Source: Scenedesmus sp. ARA3 (lineage: Eukaryota; Chlorophyta; Chlorophyceae; Sphaeropleales; Scenedesmaceae). From it: DNA of 64,000 bases. Where the stretch lies: assembly GCA_004335835.1 (NCBI GenBank), contig RWJK01001425.1, positions 1 through 64,000 on the forward strand, given 5' to 3'. Below, in pieces: positions 49,179-64,000 of the stretch. The notes beneath the pieces are model-generated. The model was not told where the DNA came from. It made no database searches and was given only the letters and a program-made list of their open reading frames with translations. Numbering within the stretch: the first letter of the stretch is position 1; each line of letters begins with the position of its first letter. Both the position numbers and the translations under genes were made by a program.

Positions 49179-51286
49179 ATGTGCTTTGGTGTCCTGCAGA
49201 TGCTCACACAACAGCAGCAGCAGCAGGCTGCCGCATCAGGCAGCAGCTTCATGGAGAAGCCAAGCATTGGCAGCCTGTTTGTGCCCACACGCATGCAGCA
49301 GCCCAGGAGTGAGGCCTCAACCACCGCCAGGATTGCTCTGCCAGGCCTGCGCCAGCCAACGTCAGCGTCTGATGATTTGGGCTTGATTATGGGCCCGCAT
49401 TTCAACCAACCAGCAATGGCAGCTGGTGAGCATTGTGCTGTTGTGGGTGTCATTGGTGGACTGCTATGAGCTTCGCTTGGTGCATGAACGCGGGTCTGGC
49501 AGCATTGTCCCACTATCAGCAGATACCTCTGGAGTCACAGCAGCAGTACAGGCATACACATTTGTGTTGATCCCTGCATGGACATCATTTTAATTGTGCT
49601 TCATGTGGTGATGCATGCTGTGCCAGATAATTGCCAGGCTGCATGCATGCATGCATGCACATCTGCGTGTGTTGCTTCAGCATGTCGTGCTTGCAGGACA
49701 CATGTGTATTTTTGCAGGAATCATGCAGTGTATACTGACAACTGCGTGCTCTTCTGCTGTCCTTTATTTTTCGTTTGCGCCTGCAGCCCCTTCTACTGTG
49801 AAGCCTAAGTTGCGTCTGAGCTGGGCTGGCAGCGGCATCTACTTCTGGTGAGCTGACAGGGGGGAAAGTTGGTGTAAATTTGGGGGTGCAGGATGTTCAA
49901 GCGCTTGACCCTTCTCATGCGTGCGTGTTTCCATGCATGCTTGCTATGCATTGGCTGTGCTAGCCTGTGTCTGTTGTCAGTAGCATGGCCTGCACGCTGT
50001 GATGCATGCGGCTGTGTGCCCTACCATCTGCAGCACCGCGCCTATGCTCCTGCCTGCGTCATCACTCACATGCTGCTGCTTACTGTTTCTGTTTCCTCCC
50101 TCCGTCCTGCAGGTGGCAGCTGGGTGCCGTGCAGTACCTCATGCAGCACTTCCAGCTGTCCAAGGTGCCCATGGTTGGCGCCTCAGGTGGCGGCCTGGCT
50201 GCCATGCTGGCCACCTGCGAGGTGGATCCTGAGGAGGTGATGGAGTCCGCCTACAAGCTGAGCAAGGAGCATGGCATCTGGGAGCGCCCGCTGGGGCTCA
50301 TGGGCACTTGGGGCTACGTGATAGAGGAGTGGCTGCACGAGCTGCTGCCGGCGGACGCTGCGGAGCGCTGCAGGGACCAGGTGAGCTGGGGATGTGCTGG
50401 TGGCTGACGTGCTATGCATTGCTAGTGCAAGGCTCCCCTAATTGCCTTGACATGCATAGTTGGGTCACACACGAGGCTGTGCCTGCAAGCAAAAGTATGC
50501 ACGTGCGTGTTGGCTCAGCCAACTGCCAACGTTGCTGCAGTTCCCGCTGGTCACAGTGCAGCGAACCCTCTGCTGTCCGTTTGTACTCATTCTCTGTCTC
50601 CTGCTGTTGTGCTTGTGCTGTGCTCTCTGCAGGTTGGCATTGTGGTGACGCAGCTGCCGTTCTGCAACCAGGTGTCCATCTCCGACTTTTCAGACAAGAG
50701 CGACCTCATCAACGTGGCCATGGCCAGCGCACACGTGCCGCTGTTCCTGGACTGGAAGATGTCGCGGCCCTGCAGGGGCGTGCAGTGCGTGGACGGCTCC
50801 TTCCCAGACTTCTTCATCAACGACAACTGCGAGATGCTCAAGTGCGGCGGCAACGCGGTCATGTTTGACTACTTCCATGTGAGTGGCGCGCTGGCTTGGT
50901 TGGGAAGCCTAGATGTTTTGGCCGTTGCATATTGCAGCATGTTCTACTGCACAGACCATTCACTGCACGGACCACAACACAGACGGCATGGCATGTGCCG
51001 GCCTGGCTGTGCTGGAAGGGTTGTTGGCAGACGGTCTTCATTTGAATGCGTGCAAGCAGGCCTAGCTCTGCCAAGTTTGTGATCCTGTGACTGACCCTTC
51101 TTGTTCCTTCGCCTGCAGGACACCAACATTGTGCGCAATGGGCGCATGGACATGCTGGAGCTGAAGAAGTTCAGCGAGTTCAAGAAGATCATCCTGCTGG
51201 GCTACCGCTTCGCGCAGCGCTTGCACGAGCAGGGCGAGTTTGAGCGCTTTGACGTGCGCGGCGTGTCTAAGCAGCTGATCATCTGA
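49179..51286 (+). CDS. Patatin-like phospholipase/acyl hydrolase
   Basis: Five exons (49179-49425, 49787-49847, 50113-50380, 50633-50878, 51119-51286) join in phase, giving about 329 residues. Patatin-like enzymes cleave acyl chains from membrane or storage lipids with a Ser-Asp dyad. The core begins with LRLSWAGSGIYFWWQLGAVQ, holds the nucleophile elbow GASGG (Ser dyad residue) and ends the catalytic part with VDGSF (Asp dyad residue). MASAHVPLFLDW lies between, as in family members. The first 75 residues are Gln/Ser-rich with a few basic residues and may be a targeting or disordered leader; no clear transmembrane span is seen. ATG 49179 and 49200 are both in frame, and the second directly follows an acceptor-like TCCTGCAG, so the start could shift. 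Substrate is not predictable. Confidence 0.82.
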
Positions 51287-52896
51287 GCAGCAGCAGCAGG
51301 ATGTAGCACGTCACACAAGTGGTGTGTTAATGTTGAGCGGCGCACAGTTTCTGCTGCGCTCGTCGACGTGCTGGTAACCATGCATCCAAACTTGGTTGTA
51401 ATGTGTGCCGTGATGGTTGGTTGCAGCAGTGCAGCCCGACTTGTGTGTGGGGTGTGATCTGCAATGGGTTGGGAGCTGGTGTTGGTTGGGTTGGTGGCGG
51501 TGTGGCTGAGAAGAAACGGAAGGGATGGGGGTGGGTGAGGTGCTGTGGGTGCACCTGTGTGCGTCTGCAGCGCTGGTAGTGCAAGGAAATGGCGGCAGTA
51601 CGTCTGACTGACAGTTGTGTCACCTCTAGCAAGCGTTGAGATACGCAGGCTCTAGCAGCAGTGGCAGTGTAGGGTAGGCAGGGGGTGTGGGTTCTGACAA
51701 CGCATGTTCGTGCAGTCTGCAGCTTCCAGTTGTGTGACTGGCACCACTGTGACAGCGTGCGCATCAGGTTTCTTTCGCCGCATTGTGTACCATGGCTCCT
51801 GGGTGGAGCACAAAATGCACACCTTTGTACGCTTTGTTTGGTGCAGTCCACAACGTCCAATGTGCTTGCATGCATGCATGCGCAATGTGATGGCTTCAGC
51901 ATACATCCGTGGTAGTGGCTGGCTGAGCACACCCACGCGTGTGCTGAGTGCACGTGTTGTGTCTGATGCAGCAGTCGGCGCTGGTTTGGTGCAGCCTCAG
52001 GTTCAGTGCAGCTGGCTGCTGATGCTACGGATTCTTACCAGCGCCAGTGCCTTGCTGCGCTGCTCATTGCCAGACGTTGTTGCACACATTTTGTACAGTA
52101 GCAGCTCTGATGTCATTGTGCATCACTTTCGTAGAGGGTCAAGGAGCCGCATTTCGCTCCTGCCCTGATATGGTTTCCTCAATCAAGCTTGCGTGTGTCT
52201 CGTGCAGCAGTTGCAATTGCTGCGCATGGCATGCCATGGCACAAGTTGTGTCTATTGACAGCGACCCACATTGTGTACTTGCACTGTTTGGGTGCCAAAA
52301 ATAAACAAAGTTGGCCATGGCTGCCTGCAGCCACCAGATGGTGAATGGTGAATGTAACCAGCTGGCTGTTGTTGTTCCTTGCAAACAGAATCAGTCCTAA
52401 AGGCGGCAACGGGCGCCGCTTGCAAGGAATTCAATGTGCCCCTGTACGGCCCGCTCTCAAACGATGAAGCCAAGCAGGAGTGTAACACGTGTCAAAAAAC
52501 TCTTTTACATTGCCTTAAAGTTCTCGCCGGTTGCGCTGTTCAGTGCAGTGGCATTCACAATGCTGTTTTCAAACCAACATATGCTGTAATGCGTTCAACA
52601 TGCAAGTTGACTCGGCCGGCAAACTCGCCCTGCGCAGGGCGCATGCGGACTCCAAGTTCATAACTGATCAGGCGCCAATTCTGGGAGCCGAAATGGTGCC
52701 ACCGGATAGATTGCAAGCCGTCTGGAAGTTCAACCTGCATGCCACACATGTTGGGTTGTATGCAAAGCAAGCGTGCTCTGTATGGCACCGAGCAACAGTG
52801 CTGCTCAGCAGACCTCCCAACCATGAGGCGGCCGCCCTGCACAGCTCATCATCATCATGTTACCCATCAAGCCATAAGCCCTGCACAGCTGCCAGC
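51287..52896. other. Convergent intergenic region
   Basis: This separates the stop codons of the patatin-like (+) and S28 peptidase (-) genes. A TGTAA at 51397-51401 is a good candidate poly(A) signal for the patatin-like gene. No other gene is supported. Confidence 0.5.
51397..51401 (+). terminator. Candidate TGTAA polyadenylation signal
   Basis: The pentamer lies 111 bases after the patatin-like stop codon, within the normal range for algal 3' UTRs. Confidence 0.4.
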
Positions 52897-53586
52897 TCAT
52901 GCCCTTGCCCTGAGGCTGTGCTCCTCCACCCATCGCCGCACATGCTGCATGATGGTGGCGCGAGCCTCAGTGAGCGCCGCGCTGTCATCAGGCCGCGCAT
53001 ACATCAGGTCTGAGTGGTGGGCCCCATCAGCAATGAGCACGGCCACCACGCTGTCTGACACGTTGGCCATGACGCCGAATGCAGACCAGGGGTCGTACAG
53101 GCCGTTGCTGAAGACGATGTTAGAGGTGCCCCTGCAGGCAGCGCAGCAGCAGCGGCAGCAGCAGGATTAGTATGATTCGCTGGCTGCAGCGCTGCATCAC
53201 ACGCACCCTGTGAAGTTTGGCCAACTGAGGATCTGTTACTCGCAGCCGGCGCTGTTTGCAAACCGTCCGCCTGGACAGCCGCAACACAGCATGCATCACA
53301 GCAATCCTGCAGCAGTAGAGGCACCCTGACATCGCTCATCCTTTGCAGAGGTGCCAAATGCACTGTATGCCGCTCACCGCCAGTCTGTTCCGCCGTGCTG
53401 CACCAGGCTGTGGAACTTGGTGGGCACCACGCCCCAGGCCTGCCTGCAGTGCTCCTCAACCCCCTGCCAGTCGAAGGGCCCCTGGTCCCAGAACATGGAG
53501 GCAGGGCCTGCAGGGAAGTAGGGCAGCTCCTGGCCCAGGAACTCGGTGCAGACCTGGTAGTCCCAGGGGCCTGGTGGCGCAGGCAG

Positions 53587-53641
<55 letters not shown>

Positions 53642-56459
53642 TGCGGCCATCAAAAGTGACGGCAGCTTGGGCGACCAGTATCTGCGTAGCTGTGCGAGCC
53701 AGAAGTTGTGGCGGCGGCTGATGTACCGTGCAAGGGACTGGACACAGGTGCGTGCGCAAGCAGCATCCAGGTATGGTGCAGCCTGCACTGTGGAACACGT
53801 AACTGATGGCAACGCACATAAGGGCAATGCAGCAGCCTGTCACTACTGGCAGCATTCAGATGACGCTGCAGTGCCAGTGCTGTGTGTACGCAGCAGGCAC
53901 CACTCACCCACACTCGCTGCGCCTGGCCCTGACATGTCCAGTGTGAAGCATGTGGCATCGCCAGTCACGTTATACATCAGGCCAGCAGCCTTGCGCAGCT
54001 TCACCAGCAGCTGCAGATCCTGCTCCTGGTTTGGTTTGATACTTGCAGCAGCATGCTCTGAGGCCGGTGCGGCTTTGAAGGGAGCTGCAGCACCCTCAGC
54101 CTGCTGCTGCAGGCCCCTCTGCAACAGCAGGCGCCTGCTTGTTGCCAGAGATCCTGCTGCTGCGGGTGCGGCAGCAGCTGCTGCTGCTGACGGCGCCGGC
54201 CTGTTGGTCATGTGCTGGCATGCAGCCCGCATGGGCCATGCTGGCAGGGTGCAGCCGTCATGGCCGGTCATGTAGTCGCTGGCAAAGTGGTAGTTGCCCA
54301 TGGCGTAGGCATCAAACGCGGACTGCATAGCAGGATCAGCAGCAGCAGCAAGTGCAATGCAGTTACTGCAATGTTGCGTAAATGCTTTACTTGCACGGGA
54401 GAGATGCTCCAGTTGCAACGCCTGTTGAACATGCTGCGTGCAAGCCAACTTAAGCATCTCTACCTCAAGTGCGCTTGCAGACATCAACACCGACACAAAC
54501 GTAGACCGTGCAACGGCACAACTCGCCAGGTGACCTGCCAGCTCAAAAGCAGCAGCAGCAGCAGCACAGCTGCCTCCCTACCTGCACCCAGTAGGCCAGG
54601 GTAGTCACCTGCTGCTGCCCTGTCAGCGGGTCACACAGCAGGAAGGCCTGCTGCAGCTGCTGCCGCCCAGCCTCAGTGCCGCCCAAGTCAAACAGCAGCT
54701 GGAAGGCCTGCCGCACGTTGTCCGCGCAGTCGGGTGCTGCGCCAGCTTCGGCGGTGGCATCTCGAGTGACAATCTGACAGCAGCGGCAGCAGCAGCAGCA
54801 GCAGCAGCAGCAGAGATGTCAGTGCCTCAGGTGACATCCTCCCTGTGCTGTGCCGACGCCTTGGCATGTGACTGTTCACGTGCAAAGCCCTGATCAGAGG
54901 TTGAGTGACAACCACTGCAGCCAGCCACTGCGTGGCACGCCAGCAAGTGTGTAGAAATACACCCCACGCACGTCTTGAAATAAGAAAGTATCTCCTGACA
55001 ACGTTTTGCAACAGCTGCTGCATACTATGGCTGCTGCTTTTCGCCTGCAAAGCATGCCAGGTGATGCTGTTCTGGTGTGTTCCTTCCAACACAGTAGCAC
55101 TCTGGAATGGCTGGCTTGCAAACCACGCCATGCACAAGGTAGGTACTGCTATGGTGCTACTGAGGGCCTAACAGCGGCAGCAGCAGTGGCAGCAGCAAAC
55201 ATGCCCCGCCTCACCTGCCAGAAGGCGCTGGGGTCGAAGCCCTGCACCCCAGGGAACTGCCCCACAGGCGCTGACGCAGCGACAGCACCCGCGATGATGT
55301 GCGGGTAGGCGCGCCGCATCCAGGCGGCCAGCATGCCCCCGTACGAGCCGCCGAAGGCCACCACGGCACTGCAACAGGGCCATGCGCACAGCAACCAGCA
55401 GTAAAGTTCACTGGTGTCAAAGGTGCATGTAATACTGTACGTAAGCTTGCACAACACGCATTGCCGGGGGTAAACAGGAGGTTCGTGCCTAGTGAATGAG
55501 GTCCTGATTTGTGAACTGGAAATATAACGCATCTATGCCGATTTGGTGGAAATTGCAGCTGCCTGCACAGTGAGCTGGCCGGCATACGCATTGGTATAAG
55601 CGTGGTGCATTCTGCCGCACCTGTCTGCTGCGCCCCAGTCCTGGGTGAGGTTGTACAGCAGCGTGGCGTAGTCAGCCATGGCCTGCTCCGCAGTGAGGAA
55701 GCTGGGGTCGGTGCGCCAGCTGTCCTCGCCAAAGAGCTGCGTCTGGCCGTAGTAGCGGTGCTGCAAGCAGCAGCAGCCAAAGGAGAGCAGCCGTGAGGAG
55801 GTACATCCCAGCAGTGGTTTCTTCCATTCAGCGCAGTTGTTGAGCTGCGTGTTCACAAGTGCAGGCAGTGCCTGTTGGGGAGTGCCACAATCACAGGCAC
55901 AACAGTACAATACCCTTTGACGTGGGCTGTTGTGCAGAGTCGCAAGGCAGGGGCTACAACGCCATGCGTGCTGCTGTGCATTAGGAACACCCCGCACCTC
56001 AGCAAACAAGATCAGCGAATTGAAGGCCCCAGCATTTTCAAACATGAGCCCGGTGTTGTTCATGTACCCCTCAAGCGCGCCCTCGTTGCCAGCTGCGTAC
56101 AGCAGGCAAAAGATGCACCGTCAGCAGTACAGCAACTGCTGGCAGCTGCCAGTGGCGTGCTGTGCTCAGCGGCAAGCAGAGCATAGCACTGCAGATCACG
56201 GGCAGGGGAACAAAACCATATACTTCGTACCATAGAAGAAAATGGGACCCTTTGGGTCAGTTCTTTGCCAGTGGGCATCACACACAAAGTATCTCTGCTG
56301 GAAGGTGGGTTGCTGTCCATCGTCAGTGCGCTTCCAGTGGAAGTGATCAAGTCTTTGCGTGTACCAGTGCTCCTTACAATCTTCTGGAATCGGCTTCGCA
56401 GCAGCCGAACAGCACAGCAACACCGAAAGCAGCACGAAAAGAGGAACGTGGCAGGCCAT
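52897..56459 (-). CDS. S28 serine carboxypeptidase (lysosomal Pro-X/dipeptidyl peptidase type)
   Basis: Eight exons (56459-56231, 56092-55998, 55760-55621, 55368-55215, 54773-54582, 54322-53908, 53570-53378, 53131-52897) join in phase to about 550 residues. S28 enzymes release residues next to proline in acidic vacuole/lysosome or outside the cell. An N-terminal signal peptide ([17 protein letters not shown]) is followed by [25 protein letters not shown] and the nucleophile motif GGSYGG (Ser codon 55344-55346). Later come [21 protein letters not shown] (catalytic Asp) and GAHHSD (catalytic His). All three catalytic residues are present and order and length fit the family. Exon 6 carries an extra Ala/Gln/Lys-rich stretch of roughly 70 residues in the helical cap domain. 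Whether it cuts like prolylcarboxypeptidase or like DPP7 cannot be told. Confidence 0.9.
53589..53639. repeat. (CAG)17 microsatellite in an S28 peptidase intron
   Basis: Seventeen perfect units lie in the intron between exons 6 and 7; on the sense strand they read CTG. Confidence 0.95.
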
Positions 56460-57490
56460 CCTTCCTGATCTGCGCCGTGTTACAGCAAGGCTGTACACAA
56501 AAGTGCAACATTTCAAGTTCTATGTTGGTGAAGCAGGCGCTTCGGTGCCACGTAGCTCCGTGTTGTAGGAATGCCGCTGCTCCAGGGTTACGGGGTTGGT
56601 GATGTGATGACCGTTGTCCCGGACTCGTCCCAGCTGCGACCGCCTGCGGCCGTCATTGCCACAGGAAAGCACTGATCACCACAAAAACGCTCATTACTTA
56701 CTCGGCACACCCTGCGCTGCAGTAAGCGTCCACTCCACAAGCACCACCTGCTGCTGCACCCCCACAAAACCTCACCACTGATGGCTGCAAATAGCAGCCG
56801 TGCACTGGCCTTGGCGCAAGTATCCAAGTCAGGAGCGCCAATAACAATGCTGCACGAAATGACACGCGCTGAATGTGTCACGTCAGCACAGCCACTCCAA
56901 GCTGAGCTGCACAGATGCTCTATGCAACCTCCGAGGTTTGCATGAACATGCAGTCCAAAACAATGAGCTGCAGAACTGCAGCCCAAGCCGCTTCTACTTT
57001 CCAAATTGCATTTCATGCAGCTTCACAGGTCAAACGCTCCTCATAGGCCAGCTGGCTGTGTGGTAGCACCAAAAAGGCGTGCCCAAAACGGCACACACAA
57101 CTCGTCTGGTTCTACTGTTCACAAAGCTTTGCCAATTGCATGGCTGCTGGCAGCAGCCTTTCCACAACCCTGACTTGTGCTCTCTCACACTCTGCACTTT
57201 GAAGCTCTGCATTCGTTGGCGAGAGACTATGCGCCATCACAAATGCTGTACACACTGCACACAAGTGCCCAGCAGCTAGAAATGCAGCACAAGCCCTGCA
57301 CAACGCAGCACCCTGGTTTCCTCCTAAAGACCAACACACCTGCCACAATGCCATCTGCAATTGCTGTGCTTTCATGCAAAAGCAGCAGCTGGCAGGGATC
57401 TGCTGCGCTGCACAGGCTGTACACAGGCGCATCCGCATGCTGATCGCCCGGTCACCTATTGACTGCAAGCCGCTGCTGCCGCGCATCCTA
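56460..57490. other. Intergenic region
   Basis: This is the 5' flank of the S28 gene and the 3' flank of the USP gene, both on the minus strand. No supported gene. Confidence 0.45.

Positions 57491-64000
<6,510 letters not shown>

Overview
This window is nuclear DNA of a green alga. Every convincing gene is split by short introns of about 80-350 bp with GT...AG borders. Several products are plant or algal in type (a CHUP1-like protein, a plastid-type RlmN, a type I methionine aminopeptidase with a transit-like leader), and coding exons are saturated with CAG/GCA repeats read as poly-Gln, poly-Ser or poly-Ala. Repeat load and gene style suggest a chlorophycean (Sphaeropleales or Chlamydomonadales); the genus cannot be fixed from sequence alone. 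No bacterial, organellar or viral block was seen. Gene models were built by hand: exons were joined where splice borders, reading phase and family similarity agreed.

Layout. Left part: 3' end of an SCFD2-like Sec1-family gene (+, with an apparent frameshift); a CHUP1-like gene (+); two minus-strand paralogues sharing an unnamed Cys-rich C-terminal domain, one with TPRs (5018-6547) and one with a membrane segment and a homopolymer frameshift (7536-8556); a small putative plastid NTF2/SnoaL-like gene (-); RlmN (-, 11188-14588), head to head with methionine aminopeptidase (+, 14809-17186). Middle: a very large ankyrin and helical-repeat gene (+, 18481-28514); a TRAIP-like RING ligase with a C-terminal PIP-like motif (-, 29911-33978); a poorly coding 2.8 kb region with one doubtful gene; a sulfatase with an unusual nucleophile motif (+, 36800-42589). 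Right part: a 3 kb gene-poor stretch; RCL1 (-, 45668-48182); a patatin-like lipase (+, 49179-51286); an S28 serine carboxypeptidase (-, 52897-56459); and a USP-type deubiquitinase (-, 57491 to beyond the right edge).

The genes do not form one pathway; this is ordinary eukaryotic gene order. Shared themes are plastid biology (CHUP1, RlmN, MAP, NTF2-like), ubiquitin (TRAIP, USP), and RNA or ribosome maturation (RlmN, RCL1). The least familiar items are the paired genes with the CxxC...Cx4C domain, the roughly 2,500-residue ankyrin/helical-repeat protein, the sulfatase with Cys-Ser-Gln-Ser-Arg at the active site, and the habit of placing CTG repeats directly against 3' splice sites.
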